Shown piece by piece: positions 35,703 to 45,109 of a stretch of 64,000 nucleotides of DNA. Position numbers and translations under genes: made by a program. The stretch is from Methylovorus sp. MM2. Its GTDB lineage: Bacteria > Pseudomonadota > Gammaproteobacteria > Burkholderiales > Methylophilaceae. Below the pieces are notes generated by a model, which was given only the letters and a program-made list of their open reading frames with translations, did not search any database and had not been told where the DNA came from. Every line of letters starts with the position of its first letter. Position 1 is the first letter of the stretch. The stretch is taken from assembly GCF_001648895.1 (NCBI RefSeq), contig NZ_LXUF01000001.1:1347726-1411725 (forward strand). The letters run 5' to 3'.

Positions 35703-35899
35703 TATGCATATCCTCAACTGATTACTTTAATTGACACCCAAGCTTAAATACATCTCAACAATAAGACATCGCATGTTTTTATTCGTTCTTATCTATCAAA
35801 GGCCTGCATAGTCTCAAATGCATCTATCATCGACGGATGTTTTATAATTACTGTATTAATTGGGGGTGAGAATACTGCTGAGACTGACTGGGGTATGCC

Positions 35900-35989
35900 T
35901 GGCGGAGAGGGAGGGATTCGAACCCTCGACAGGGTTACCCCTGTGCCACCTTTCCAGGGTGGTGACTTAAGCCGCTCATCCACCTCTCC
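35900..35989 (-). tRNA. tRNA-Ser (anticodon GGA)
   Basis: 90 nt with encoded CCA. Acceptor GGAGAGG/CCTCTCC, anticodon loop CTGGAAA (GGA), a long class II variable arm, and T-arm GAGGG/CCCTC with TTCGAAT. All expected stems pair. Confidence 0.96.
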
Positions 35990-36003
35990 GTTCGTGGAGG
36001 CGG

Positions 36004-36032
36004 ATTATATCCCAACTATACGATCAGTCCAA
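36004..36032 (-). promoter_or_regulatory. sigma-70 promoter of tRNA-Ser
   Basis: Minus strand: -35 TTGGAC, 17-base spacer, perfect -10 TATAAT, about 14 bases before the tRNA 5' end. Confidence 0.75.
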
Positions 36033-36050
36033 ACCTATCACGCTTAACAA

Positions 36051-37292
36051 TCAACGCTTACCCTTTAGAATATAGGCCAAAACCTCACCTTTACCCTTAA
36101 CGGATATAAGCCCTCTAGTTTCAAAAATATACTCGTTCTGCAATAACTGATAAGTCGCCTCAGTCACTTGAATCGTGTTAGGAATCGCAAGCTGCTCCAT
36201 CCTGCTAGCCAGATTGACAGTATCCCCCCATAAATCATAGCTGAATTTAGAATGGCCGATAACGCCCGCCACGACAGGACCACTATTGATACCGATACGC
36301 ATGGATAGTTTTTTGCCTGTCGCTGCAGATACCTCAGCTAATATTCCACTGATTTCTAGTGCCATATTTACAACTGCGGCAGCATGGTCAGGTCGACTGA
36401 CTGGCACACCTCCTACGACCATATAAGAGTCACCAATCGTCTTGATTTTCTCAAGCGCGTATTTTTCAGTCAACTCATCGAATCGGGAAAATACCTGATT
36501 CAATAAATTCACCAGATCAGCTGGCGACATATCCGCTGACACTCCGGTGAAATCAACCAGATCCGCAAACATAATGGTCACCGCATCATGGTGCTCAGCA
36601 ATGTGTGCGTCACTTATTTTCAGGCTATCTGCGACTGACTGGGGGAAGATACTTAAAAGCAGTTGCTCTGACCGTGCCTTCTCAATCGCCAGCGCATCTA
36701 ACACCTTGGCTTTTTGCGATTGAAAATAGCGCATGACGATATATAAAATGACCGATAACCCCGCCATGTTGATCACGGAGAATATATCTTTCAAATGTGT
36801 CGGGATTGGCAGCGCATTACCAGCAAATAAAGGATTTAGATACCAAGAGATGCCTGCAAGCCCGATAAATAAAACAAACCATGGCGTAGATTGACGAGCA
36901 CCCAAAATCATCAACGCACCTACTGGTGATAATATGGCCCAGATGGCGACACCACTGGATGCAGAGAAACCACCGATTAGCCATTGCATGAAATAAGGCA
37001 TGACTAGCAACATTACGAGCTGGATGAATGTGAAGTAATCAAAACGTTTGAGTCGGTAAAATATAAGCAGGCTGGTGTATGAGAGTACGAAATATACATA
37101 AGGCACGGCTGCCATTAATGCATAGCCCTCCCCTAATCCTGATAACGCATAAATCCAGAATATACAGACTAGGCTTTCAGCCAATACCAGAATGGAGAGA
37201 ATGGCTTTACTGAGCAGAGCAGCTGGCGGTTCGCTTAATTGACCTATAAAGAGACGAAGGCTCTCCACAGACTGCGTTGGTGTTATTTGCAT
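36051..37292 (-). CDS. membrane-bound class III adenylate/guanylate cyclase
   Basis: About six hydrophobic segments (residues 30-190) anchor a C-terminal class III cyclase domain (about 235-410). The metal-binding aspartate is in MFADLVDFTG, and KIKTIGDSYMVVGG and YDLWGDTVNLASRM carry a lysine and an aspartate at the purine-recognition positions. Family knowledge links that pair to ATP rather than GTP, so cAMP is the likely product. The membrane part may sense a signal directly. The start is uncertain: ATG at 37292 is used, and a TTG at 37307 is possible. Confidence 0.88.
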   Translation of the reverse strand: MQITPTQSVESLRLFIGQLSEPPAALLSKAILSILVLAESLVCIFWIYALSGLGEGYALMAAVPYVYFVLSYTSLLIFYRLKRFDYFTFIQLVMLLVMPYFMQWLIGGFSASSGVAIWAILSPVGALMILGARQSTPWFVLFIGLAGISWYLNPLFAGNALPIPTHLKDIFSVINMAGLSVILYIVMRYFQSQKAKVLDALAIEKARSEQLLLSIFPQSVADSLKISDAHIAEHHDAVTIMFADLVDFTGVSADMSPADLVNLLNQVFSRFDELTEKYALEKIKTIGDSYMVVGGVPVSRPDHAAAVVNMALEISGILAEVSAATGKKLSMRIGINSGPVVAGVIGHSKFSYDLWGDTVNLASRMEQLAIPNTIQVTEATYQLLQNEYIFETRGLISVKGKGEVLAYILKGKR

Positions 37293-37434
37293 CAAAGACT
37301 TTCGCAACTCAAGGTTCTTTATTTTTATTTATCAATGCCTAACACTGAGCAATATAGCGTAAGCCCTAATTAAACGCCACCACTGCGAAATATAGACTAA
37401 CGAATAATTGGCAAGTTGGGTTAAAATACAGTCT

Positions 37435-37530
37435 GGCGGGCCTCCCCGCATTGCAAAGTAGCCAACTTGGTCAGGTCCGGAAGGAAGCAGCCACAACTAT
37501 TGAAGCAAGTGCCGGGGGTCAGGCTCGCCT
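37435..37530 (+). ncRNA. ffs: 4.5S signal recognition particle RNA
   Basis: The universally conserved SRP hairpin tip GGTCAGGTCCGGAAGGAAGC (37469-37488) is exact. The flanks GGCGGGCC and GGCTCGCC and inner segments (CCCCGC/GCCGGGGG) pair to form the long stem. A TAAAAT -10 lies 8 bases before the 5' end, and a T-run follows the 3' end. The RNA binds Ffh and targets membrane proteins. Placement directly before dnaX is common in proteobacteria. Confidence 0.96.
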
Positions 37531-37659
37531 CTCAATTTTTCTGCTATAGAACCCGATATCTTTAAACTTTAGGCAGCAATAATTCAATACAAGCATGCAG
37601 ACGAATCCTGTATTTTGGGCTAAAGTTAATACCTTACTCAACCAAAAGCATATCGCCTT

Positions 37660-39342
37660 ATGAGCTATCAGGTTCTTGCCCGTAAATGGCGTCCCAAGCT
37701 ATTTGAAGCACTCGTTGGCCAAGAGCATGTAGTGCGCGCACTCACCAATGCCCTTGAGCAACAGCGTCTGCATCACGCTTACCTGTTTACCGGTACCCGC
37801 GGCGTTGGTAAAACCACCTTGGCTCGCATACTGGCAAAATCGCTTAACTGTGAGACTGGCATTACAGCAAACCCTTGTGGGCAGTGTTCAGCCTGTGTAG
37901 ACATAGACAGAGGCAGATTTGTTGACCTGCTTGAGGTCGATGCCGCATCGAATACCCAAGTCGATAGCATGCGCGAGCTACTTGAGAATGCGCAGTACGC
38001 GCCGACGGTTGGTCGCTTTAAGGTCTATATCATCGATGAAGTGCACATGCTTTCGCGCTCGGCATTTAATGCGATGCTGAAAACGCTAGAAGAGCCGCCT
38101 GCACACGTTAAATTTATCTTAGCGACTACAGATCCCCAAAAAGTACCTGTCACGGTTCTATCACGTTGCCTCCAATTTAATCTGAGGCAAATGTCGAGCA
38201 CCGCAATTGCCGACCATTTGCAGTCAGTCCTTGGGCAAGAAAATATATCGTTTGAATCGGTCGCTTTGCAATTGGTCGCACGCGCGGCAAATGGCAGCAT
38301 GCGCGATGCACTATCCTTGCTAGACCAAGCCATTGCTTATGGTGGGAATGCGGTGCACGAGCAAGAAGTACGTGCGATGCTGGGCGCAATCGACCAAAGC
38401 TATCTATTTGAGCTACTACACGCCTTGATAGCGCACGATGGAGCACGGCTGATTGCCCAAGCTCGTATTATGGAGCAGCGCAGCCTTTCATTCGATGCAG
38501 CATTAAATGATCTTGCGAACCTGCTTCAGCAAATAGCCATCACGCAGACCGTACCCGACAGTATCGCTACTGACCTTCCTGAACGGGCAGCCCTCCTGAA
38601 TTTGGCAGAAAAACTGACTGCAGAAGAAGTACAGCTTTATTACCAGATAGCACTACTCGGACGTCGAGACCTTGGCTTGGCACCAGACGAATTCGCTGGC
38701 TTTACAATGAGCCTACTGCGCATGCTGGCTTTTACACCTGGCAATGCTGTTCAATCGCAAGCAGCAAAACCGATTACACCTAATCTAGCAATTGCGCCAA
38801 AGGTAGAAGGTGCTTTGCTGAAGCCTAAAGTTGCGGAACCTCAGCAGACTAGCCCTGCTATCGCAGACAAAGTAGCCTCCCCAACATTCCAAGAAGATGT
38901 CAGCGCTCCCGCCAGCACTGAAAACAATGCCATTTCAGAGCCCCCACTGGCTATAGAACCAACGAACTTCGATGGCAATTGGCGCGGTTTGGTTGATTTA
39001 CTAAAGCTAGGGCTGGCTCGCGCGCTAGCTCAAAATTGTGAGTTAGTGAGTTTTGATGAAAACAACATTCACTTATCAGTCTCGCAGGAACAAAAGCATT
39101 TGCTGGATGCCAACTATAAAGATAAATTGCATGCGGCCATCCAACAATATTTCGGCAGGAAAATCCAGCTACATTTCGACATAGGTGGCACCGGCAATAC
39201 CCCTGCCCAGCAAATCAGCCAAGAAAAAGCAGCATTGCAATCACATGCCGAATCAGCAATAGAGCAAGATGACTTTGTACAGGCACTGGTAAAAGACTTT
39301 GGGGCAAAAATTATCCCAACCAGCATCAAACCTATTCAATAG
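37660..39342 (+). CDS. dnaX: DNA polymerase III subunit tau/gamma
   Basis: Clamp-loader ATPase of the replisome. Walker A is GTRGVGKT (45-52), the zinc module is Cys64, 73, 76 and 79, Walker B is IIDEVHMLS, and sensor-1 RCLQFNLR is present. An Ala/Pro/Gln-rich linker (about 365-440) leads to a tau-type C-terminal domain (LLKLGLARALAQNCEL in parts), so the full-length tau is encoded. No A-AAA-AAG slippery site of the E. coli kind was found at the end of domain III, so a frameshifted gamma form is not evident. ybaB follows 20 bases later. Confidence 0.96.
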   Translation: MSYQVLARKWRPKLFEALVGQEHVVRALTNALEQQRLHHAYLFTGTRGVGKTTLARILAKSLNCETGITANPCGQCSACVDIDRGRFVDLLEVDAASNTQVDSMRELLENAQYAPTVGRFKVYIIDEVHMLSRSAFNAMLKTLEEPPAHVKFILATTDPQKVPVTVLSRCLQFNLRQMSSTAIADHLQSVLGQENISFESVALQLVARAANGSMRDALSLLDQAIAYGGNAVHEQEVRAMLGAIDQSYLFELLHALIAHDGARLIAQARIMEQRSLSFDAALNDLANLLQQIAITQTVPDSIATDLPERAALLNLAEKLTAEEVQLYYQIALLGRRDLGLAPDEFAGFTMSLLRMLAFTPGNAVQSQAAKPITPNLAIAPKVEGALLKPKVAEPQQTSPAIADKVASPTFQEDVSAPASTENNAISEPPLAIEPTNFDGNWRGLVDLLKLGLARALAQNCELVSFDENNIHLSVSQEQKHLLDANYKDKLHAAIQQYFGRKIQLHFDIGGTGNTPAQQISQEKAALQSHAESAIEQDDFVQALVKDFGAKIIPTSIKPIQ

Positions 39343-39362
39343 ATAAATTTTAGGAGCATTCC

Positions 39363-39689
39363 ATGATGAAAGGCGGCATCGGCAACCTGATGAAGCAAGC
39401 GCAGCAAATGCAGGAGAACATGAAGCGCGCGCAAGCAGAACTTGCAAATATAGAGGTAGAGGGTCAAGCGGCATCCGGCTTGATCAAGGTGCTGATCACC
39501 TGTAGCAACGAAGTCAAACGTATCAATATAGATGATAGCCTGCTTAGTGATGACAAAGAGATGCTAGAAGATCTAATTGTGACAGCACTCAATGACGCCA
39601 TTCGTAAAGCTGAAGCAACTTCACAACAACGCATGAGCGCCCTGACAGCAGGCTTGCCTATTCCCCCAGGCATGAAGCTGCCATTTTAA
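39363..39689 (+). CDS. ybaB: YbaB/EbfC nucleoid-associated protein
   Basis: A 108-aa dimeric DNA-binding protein found between dnaX and recR in most proteobacteria. It begins with [20 protein letters not shown] and has a long amphipathic N-terminal helix, the central [18 protein letters not shown] sheet and [15 protein letters not shown]. An AGGAG ribosome binding site precedes a double ATG. Confidence 0.96.
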   Translation: MMKGGIGNLMKQAQQMQENMKRAQAELANIEVEGQAASGLIKVLITCSNEVKRINIDDSLLSDDKEMLEDLIVTALNDAIRKAEATSQQRMSALTAGLPIPPGMKLPF

Positions 39690-39707
39690 TTCTGTTGCGT
39701 TCTATCC

Positions 39708-40307
39708 ATGCGTAATCCCCCTGCCCTTGAATCGCTGGTCGAGGCTTTGCGATGTCTGCCAGGCGTGGGGCCAAAATCCGCATTACGCATGGCATACCAC
39801 CTACTGCAACGTGACCGCGTGGGCGCAAATGGGTTAGCCTTGGCATTACACAACGCCTTACAGGTCGTTAGCCACTGCGAGCTATGCAACACCTTTAGTG
39901 AACAGTCGATATGCCCTTTGTGCGCCTCAAGCAATCGTGATGGTAAGCTACTCTGCGTAGTTGAGATGCCCACTGACCTGATGATGCTAGAGCAAACACA
40001 GGCTTATCAAGGGTTGTACTTTGTATTGATGGGAAAATTATCGCCGCTTGATGGTATTGGGCCGCGTGAAATCCATCTGGATAAATTACTCAAGCGCGCA
40101 CAGGATGGCATCGTCGAAGAAATCATCCTCGCCACCAACTACACCGTTGAAGGCGAAGCGACAGCGCATTATGTGAGCGAGCTACTGCGTGCACGCGGTC
40201 TGAAAGTCAGCCGCATTGCCCGAGGATTGCCAATGGGCGGAGAAATAGAACATGTAGATAGCGGCACGCTTGCCCAAGCCATGATGGAACGCCGTAGCGT
40301 TGAATAA
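39708..40307 (+). CDS. recR: recombination mediator protein RecR
   Basis: Works with RecO and RecF to load RecA on gapped DNA. A helix-hairpin-helix ([17 protein letters not shown] in parts), the zinc finger Cys57/60/69/72, and a Toprim domain ([14 protein letters not shown]) are in order. At 199 aa the length is standard. The next small gene starts inside its last codons. Confidence 0.96.
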   Translation: MRNPPALESLVEALRCLPGVGPKSALRMAYHLLQRDRVGANGLALALHNALQVVSHCELCNTFSEQSICPLCASSNRDGKLLCVVEMPTDLMMLEQTQAYQGLYFVLMGKLSPLDGIGPREIHLDKLLKRAQDGIVEEIILATNYTVEGEATAHYVSELLRARGLKVSRIARGLPMGGEIEHVDSGTLAQAMMERRSVE

Positions 40308-40503
40308 GTCTGGCACTATCTGGAGCAAGATAGCCTGTAGCATTGGCCTACATGATTGGAAAGTCGAATTACACGGGTTTCAATTTGAAGGGAATATTTA
40401 TCCCTTACGCATTAGATACTGCAAACGTTGCGGCACCAAAGAGAAAGAGATTTTGGATCAATCTCGTCTAACTGCACACTGGACCAAGTCTGAAGAAGAA
40501 TAA
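40300..40503 (+). CDS. 67-aa zinc-knuckle protein coupled to recR
   Basis: Short protein starting at a TTG that overlaps the recR stop region by 8 bases, which suggests coupling. The pattern Cys-x4-His-x-Trp (CSIGLHDW) followed by CKRCG resembles small zinc-binding domains such as DUF1660. This is a pattern match only. No other start codon is available in frame. The function is unknown; the link to recR is positional. It converges on gph, with 5 bases between the stops. Confidence 0.6.
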   Translation: MNKSGTIWSKIACSIGLHDWKVELHGFQFEGNIYPLRIRYCKRCGTKEKEILDQSRLTAHWTKSEEE

Positions 40504-40508
40504 AGACT

Positions 40509-41156
40509 TTAAATGAGATCCAGCAAGGCCTGAGCATTCGCTATCTGCATATCAGCACCCCAACTTTGAGGGGTTTCACTCGCATCAATGTAGCCATATA
40601 AGGCCACTACCGTTTTCATACCGGCAGCCCTGCCGGCCTGAATATCCCGCTCAGCATCACCCACATAAAGACAATCCGTAGCGCTTATGCCCATTTGCTC
40701 GCATGCCATCAATAAGCTATCGGGATAAGGCTTGGGGCGTGCCGCGCTATCTCCACTAACCACGCAAGCCGCACGTGTATATAAAGCGATGGATTTCAAT
40801 AATGGCTCAGTAAATCTCTTAGGTTTATTGGTGACGATGCCCCAGGGCAAACCTTTCGCTTCAATCGCATCAAGCACTTGCTGAACACCATCGAATAAAA
40901 TCGGTGATTGGGTGAATACCTGATCGTATAAATCCAGATATTCTGTGCGCATGCTCTCAAAATCGGGATCTTCTGGTGTAAGACCAAACCCTATCGACAA
41001 AAGCCCTTTGGAGCCATGGGAGGCAAACGGTCTGATCTGCGCATCGGGTAACCTGGGTAGACCATGGCGCTCACGCTGTAGATTTAGCGCCAACCCCAAA
41101 TCAGTTGCAGTATCGATGAGTGTTCCATCAAGATCGAATAAAATAGCTTTGGACAC
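40509..41156 (-). CDS. gph: phosphoglycolate phosphatase (HAD-IA)
   Basis: HAD phosphatase with motif I FDLDGTLIDT (nucleophile Asp8), motif II VTNKPKRF, motif III in RPKPYPDSL and motif IV YVGDAERDIQAGRAAGM. The start is GTG, 4 bases after the ubiG stop. In betaproteobacteria and pseudomonads a HAD gene regularly follows ubiG; in Pseudomonas this position holds the MurNAc-6-phosphate phosphatase MupP, so that activity is an alternative. Confidence 0.86.
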   Translation of the reverse strand: MSKAILFDLDGTLIDTATDLGLALNLQRERHGLPRLPDAQIRPFASHGSKGLLSIGFGLTPEDPDFESMRTEYLDLYDQVFTQSPILFDGVQQVLDAIEAKGLPWGIVTNKPKRFTEPLLKSIALYTRAACVVSGDSAARPKPYPDSLLMACEQMGISATDCLYVGDAERDIQAGRAAGMKTVVALYGYIDASETPQSWGADMQIANAQALLDLI

Positions 41157-41160
41157 GTGA

Positions 41161-41880
41161 CTACTTGCTTGTTTGTATCAAGTAATTAACAGAAACGTCG
41201 TCGCCCAGCCAGTAATGCTTAGTCAGTGGGTTGTAACTCATGCCTTTCAAATGACTGACAGACAAATCTGCCTGCCTTGCCCATGATGAAAGCTCTGATG
41301 GTTTGATGAATTTGGCATAATCGTGCGTACCACGAGGAAGTATATTCAAGACATACTCCGCACCTATCACGGCGAATAAGTAAGCCTTTGGATTCCGATT
41401 AATCGTCGAGAAAAACACCGAACCGCCCGGCTTAACAAGATCCGCGCAAGCTTGCACTACTGCCGCAGGGTCAGGGACATGTTCAAGCATCTCCATGCAC
41501 GTCACCACATCAAAACTTGCTGGTGCTTGTTTTGCAAGCTCTTCCACTGAAATCAATTGATAATCGACCTGCGCCCCACTTTCAAGCCGATGTAGCTCTG
41601 CAACCTTAAGTGCTTTCTCACCCAGATCTATCCCAGTAACATCAGCGCCCTTCTTACTCATGGATTCAGATAATATCCCGCCGCCACAACCGACATCTAA
41701 CACGCGTTTTCCATTGAGCCCGACTGCAACATCTATGTAATTCAACCGTAAGGGATTGATCTCGTGCAATGGCTTGAATTCGCTATTGGGATCCCACCAG
41801 CGATGCGCCAGCGTAGCGAATTTCTGCAACTCAGCCTGATCGACATTTACGCTTTGAATTGGTTGAGCTTTACTTGCCAT
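41161..41880 (-). CDS. ubiG: ubiquinone biosynthesis O-methyltransferase
   Basis: SAM-dependent methyltransferase that performs both O-methylations of ubiquinone. Motif I is [11 protein letters not shown] (60-70), and the N-terminal family signature [19 protein letters not shown] is present in parts. 239 aa is the usual length. The ATG lies inside the end of mtaD (34-base overlap), so the S-adenosylhomocysteine that UbiG makes could be removed by the co-translated deaminase upstream. Confidence 0.96.
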   Translation of the reverse strand: MASKAQPIQSVNVDQAELQKFATLAHRWWDPNSEFKPLHEINPLRLNYIDVAVGLNGKRVLDVGCGGGILSESMSKKGADVTGIDLGEKALKVAELHRLESGAQVDYQLISVEELAKQAPASFDVVTCMEMLEHVPDPAAVVQACADLVKPGGSVFFSTINRNPKAYLFAVIGAEYVLNILPRGTHDYAKFIKPSELSSWARQADLSVSHLKGMSYNPLTKHYWLGDDVSVNYLIQTSK

Positions 41881-43202
41881 AAAGAAGTGATTTCCTTTAG
41901 TTCTGCTGGTTCTATGCTGGCATAGACACCGTTTTGATCATCATGCTTTTGGTATCGAAGATCGCCAGCGACCCATACATGGCTCACATGCTCACGACCT
42001 AATACATACACAAGATGCGAGATCGGATCGAAACACGGCAACGTTTCAGGGCTGCTGATTTTAACCGCCGTGAGGTCTGCAAGTTTACCGATTTCTATTG
42101 AGCCGATTTTATCATCCATACCGAGTGCGCGGGCACCATTAATCGTAGCCATTTGTAGAGCCTCAGCGGCTGAAACCACGGTTGCATCGCCAGTAATGCC
42201 TTTAGCGAGTAAGGCTGCCATGCGCATTTCAGCAAACATATCCAGGCGATTATTGCTCGCTGCCCCATCGGTACCTATTCCCACATTCACATGCTTGCTC
42301 ACCATTGCCGCTACAGGTGCAATGCCACTTGCCAGCTTCAGATTGGATGTTGGGCAATGCGCCACATGGCAACCATATTCCGCCAATATTTTAATGTCTG
42401 CCTCATCTGCACACGTACAATGCGCCGCAACGAGATTAGGTCCAAGTATGCCAAGATCAGCCAATCTTCGTAAAGGTCGCACGCCATACTGTTCAATACT
42501 CTGACGAATTTCTTCCTGCGTCTCATGCAAATGGATGTGAATACCTAAGCCCAACTGCTCGGCATAAGTCATCACTTTCTCGAAAGTATGATTAGAGACC
42601 GTATATGGCGCATGGGGTGCGAGGCTACTAGATAATAAAGGCTGGCCGCGCCAACTGTCACGCGCCTCAAGCCCTTTTTGCAGATAATCATCTGCATCAT
42701 TCGCATAAGGCAACGGAAATTCTAGGACAACCAATCCCAGATTCGCCCGCATACCGCTTTGAATCGCAGCCTCTGCCGTTGCATGCGGATAAAAATACAT
42801 ATCATTGAAACAGGTGATGCCGCCAGCGAGCATCTCCGCACAGCCAAGCAATGTACCATCTCGTACGAGTCTAGGAGAAATAAGCTGTTTTTCAGCTGGC
42901 CATATATGTTCACTCAACCAAGGCATCAAAGGCACATCATCGGCCAAGCCGCGCATCAAAGTCATCGCTGCATGCGTATGCAGGTTAATGAGTCCAGGAA
43001 TTAATATATGCTCACTTAACTCAATGCGTTGTGCTGGTGAATACTTCTGTCTTGCCTGCTCAATGGGAAGGACCTCTATAATCGCCCCATCGTTAACAAC
43101 GACAGATACACGCTCCAGCACTTGACCATGAGGTATCACTGGCAAGACCCAACGCGCTTCAATGACAAGATCAATTTCTATATTTGACATGTTATTCATC
43201 AT
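41847..43202 (-). CDS. mtaD: 5-methylthioadenosine/S-adenosylhomocysteine deaminase (TRZ/ATZ family)
   Basis: Amidohydrolase with the metal site [12 protein letters not shown], then [15 protein letters not shown] and the catalytic GTDGAASNN. It deaminates SAH or methylthioadenosine to inosyl products, relieving product inhibition of methyltransferases. The open frame reaches 43226, but that extension lies in the ompA terminator. The ATG at 43202 (with others at 43199 and 43190) is more plausible, though none has a good ribosome binding site. ubiG overlaps its 3' end. Confidence 0.9.
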   Translation of the reverse strand: MMNNMSNIEIDLVIEARWVLPVIPHGQVLERVSVVVNDGAIIEVLPIEQARQKYSPAQRIELSEHILIPGLINLHTHAAMTLMRGLADDVPLMPWLSEHIWPAEKQLISPRLVRDGTLLGCAEMLAGGITCFNDMYFYPHATAEAAIQSGMRANLGLVVLEFPLPYANDADDYLQKGLEARDSWRGQPLLSSSLAPHAPYTVSNHTFEKVMTYAEQLGLGIHIHLHETQEEIRQSIEQYGVRPLRRLADLGILGPNLVAAHCTCADEADIKILAEYGCHVAHCPTSNLKLASGIAPVAAMVSKHVNVGIGTDGAASNNRLDMFAEMRMAALLAKGITGDATVVSAAEALQMATINGARALGMDDKIGSIEIGKLADLTAVKISSPETLPCFDPISHLVYVLGREHVSHVWVAGDLRYQKHDDQNGVYASIEPAELKEITSLWQVKLNQFKA

Positions 43203-43210
43203 GGTAGGCA

Positions 43211-43240
43211 TAAAAAAGCCCCGCATTGCGGGGCTTTTTA
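43211..43240 (-). terminator. terminator of ompA-like gene
   Basis: Perfect stem GCCCCGC/GCGGGGC with a 3-base loop, followed by TTTTTT on the minus strand (the other strand also has a T-run). It ends only about 9 bases before the mtaD start codon. Confidence 0.93.
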
Positions 43241-43256
43241 GCGTGCGCTTTAAAGA

Positions 43257-44312
43257 TTACTCAGCAGCACGTTGTACTTCGATTTCAACCACAACGCGAC
43301 GGTTAGGTTGCAAAGCTTCGATCAGCTTCTTACCACGGACGCCTTCTGGAGAAACAACCGCTTCAGACTCACCTTTACCAACTGCATGTAAACGGCTTTC
43401 TGCAATACCTTGGCTAACCAAATACTTCTTAACTGCACTAGCACGACGCTCAGACAGTTTTTGGTTATAACCAGCATCACCGATAAAGTCAGTATGGCCT
43501 GTGATCAGAACCAATTCAACTTCTGGATGTGCTTTCATTTTTTCTACAACATCAACATCCAGCTTCTTCTTGCCTTCTTCTTTTAGTACGTCTTTATCAA
43601 AACCGAACAAGACCTCAGATGCAAGTGTGACTTTCTCAAATGCTGGTGCAGCTGGTCCAACTGGTTCAGCGGCTGCTGGAACTACTGCTGGCTCTGTTGC
43701 CACTGGAGTAGCCGCTGCAACTTTAGTTGGTGCGCCAAAACGCCAGATAGCGCCAATATTCAGATACGTATTGCCGATTGTCTCGTTGCTTTCAGCAGGC
43801 TTGTAATCAGCCTTGCTCCAAACTTGACGTAAATCAGCCTGAAGGCCGAAAGTCTCAGTAATCAAGTATTGCGCACCGATACCAACGTTTGCCATCCATG
43901 AAGTCTTGCTGTCATCTGTAAGGCCAGCATTGCTGTAATCAACTTTATTGTGTGCCACACCAAGACCTGCAAGCAGGAATGGGCGGAATTTTTCACGGCT
44001 GAACATATATAACGCATCAACACCTAGCAATGTTTGCTTGTATTTACCGCCTACGCCAGCGATACCAGTATCTTCACTGGACTTAGCATAACCACCACCG
44101 ATTTGTACGTCCCAGTGCTCGCTTAACTCTTTACCTGCTCTGACAAAGCCACCAACACCACTGCTATCAGCATCAAGATCGCTGTCTGGATGTAAAGCAC
44201 TGATACCAGCTAATCCGTACCAAGAACCTTCATAAGCTTCTTCTGCGGAAGCGCTAAACGCGGCAACGCTGAGTGCACCTGCAACAGCCAAGCTAATAAG
44301 ATTTTTATTCAT
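43257..44312 (-). CDS. ompA: OmpA-family outer membrane protein
   Basis: Signal peptide of about 23 residues (ending FSASA). An eight-stranded-barrel type domain follows (about 24-195, alternating aromatic residues, ending WRFGAP). An Ala/Pro/Val hinge (about 196-226) joins it to a C-terminal OmpA peptidoglycan-binding domain with GHTDFIGDAGYNQKLSERRA in parts. It tethers the outer membrane to the cell wall. The start is strongly supported by TTAGGAGC. It appears to be a single-gene unit with its own terminator. Confidence 0.94.
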   Translation of the reverse strand: MNKNLISLAVAGALSVAAFSASAEEAYEGSWYGLAGISALHPDSDLDADSSGVGGFVRAGKELSEHWDVQIGGGYAKSSEDTGIAGVGGKYKQTLLGVDALYMFSREKFRPFLLAGLGVAHNKVDYSNAGLTDDSKTSWMANVGIGAQYLITETFGLQADLRQVWSKADYKPAESNETIGNTYLNIGAIWRFGAPTKVAAATPVATEPAVVPAAAEPVGPAAPAFEKVTLASEVLFGFDKDVLKEEGKKKLDVDVVEKMKAHPEVELVLITGHTDFIGDAGYNQKLSERRASAVKKYLVSQGIAESRLHAVGKGESEAVVSPEGVRGKKLIEALQPNRRVVVEIEVQRAAE

Positions 44313-44398
44313 TGTGTTCCAGCTCCTAAGTGACTATCAGAATATCAAAAGTAACTATACTCAAAGCGCCTTTATGATGCAACGCAATATTCGACATA

Positions 44399-45109
44399 TT
44401 AAGCATGCACGGCGTTTTGCATAGCAATGTTGTTTTTATGCAACATTGATTTTAGTGTTTGTAAGCGCGTATCGCACAAAGCTAGCTTTCTATCGGCCTC
44501 ATCACATAGCGCGCCTCGAAAACCAATGTAATCAGGATTGAGTGGCTTTAATACATGAAGATGATCCAGCCTGAGAGAACCAGCGAGCCCTGACACCAAT
44601 CCTAAGGCTTTAGCTTGCTCAATGAAAACCCCTGCTTTTGACAGCGGTAGATGATCGAGCAAGTGGCGTCCATCTTTACCTGCCGTGTCTAACATCACAC
44701 CAAAAAAACCTGCATGCTTGAAATGATCTAATAATCCGAAATCAGGATGTCTATCAGCAAAAAGCACAGCTACCACTTTCATTCCATTTTGATTCAATGC
44801 TGAAATTGCTTCGATACATTCCAAGGAGCGGGCAGATGGGAAAAAGCCTACCTTGACGATATCCACGCCTGTTTCTGCTGTGCTCTGCATCGCTTGAACA
44901 ATCAACTCAGGCACCATAGGAAGATCCCCAATAGTAGCGCTTGTTATCCCTGCCCCGTTAACCAGTGCGACGATTTCAGCGATATCTTCATAGCGCAGCG
45001 CACCTAATGCACCTTGATCCGGGTTTTTGAGGTCGATGATATCAACACCGGCATTAAGCACCATCAACGCCTCGTGCTTATCTTTCACGCTAGCGAGCAA
45101 TTTGGTCAT
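44399..45109 (-). CDS. mfnB: (5-formylfuran-3-yl)methyl phosphate synthase (DUF556)
   Basis: Homologue of archaeal MfnB, which condenses two glyceraldehyde-3-phosphate molecules to the furan precursor of methanofuran. The four catalytic residues reported for the Methanocaldococcus enzyme are kept: Lys28 (IIDLKNP), Lys86 (DIVKVGFF), Asp141 and Lys145 (MLDTAGKDG). The AGS and GFRGALC segments also match. In methylotrophic bacteria it serves the methanofuran analogue used by the formyltransferase/hydrolase complex. The ATG overlaps the DUF447 stop as ATGA. Confidence 0.94.
   Translation of the reverse strand: MTKLLASVKDKHEALMVLNAGVDIIDLKNPDQGALGALRYEDIAEIVALVNGAGITSATIGDLPMVPELIVQAMQSTAETGVDIVKVGFFPSARSLECIEAISALNQNGMKVVAVLFADRHPDFGLLDHFKHAGFFGVMLDTAGKDGRHLLDHLPLSKAGVFIEQAKALGLVSGLAGSLRLDHLHVLKPLNPDYIGFRGALCDEADRKLALCDTRLQTLKSMLHKNNIAMQNAVHA

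Noticed and set aside
35789-35983. 64-codon minus-strand frame
   Set aside because: It covers tRNA-Ser(GGA) and is explained by the tRNA.
37660-39342. Programmed frameshift in dnaX for a gamma subunit
   Set aside because: No A-AAA-AAG type slippery heptamer with a following stem was found at the expected place.
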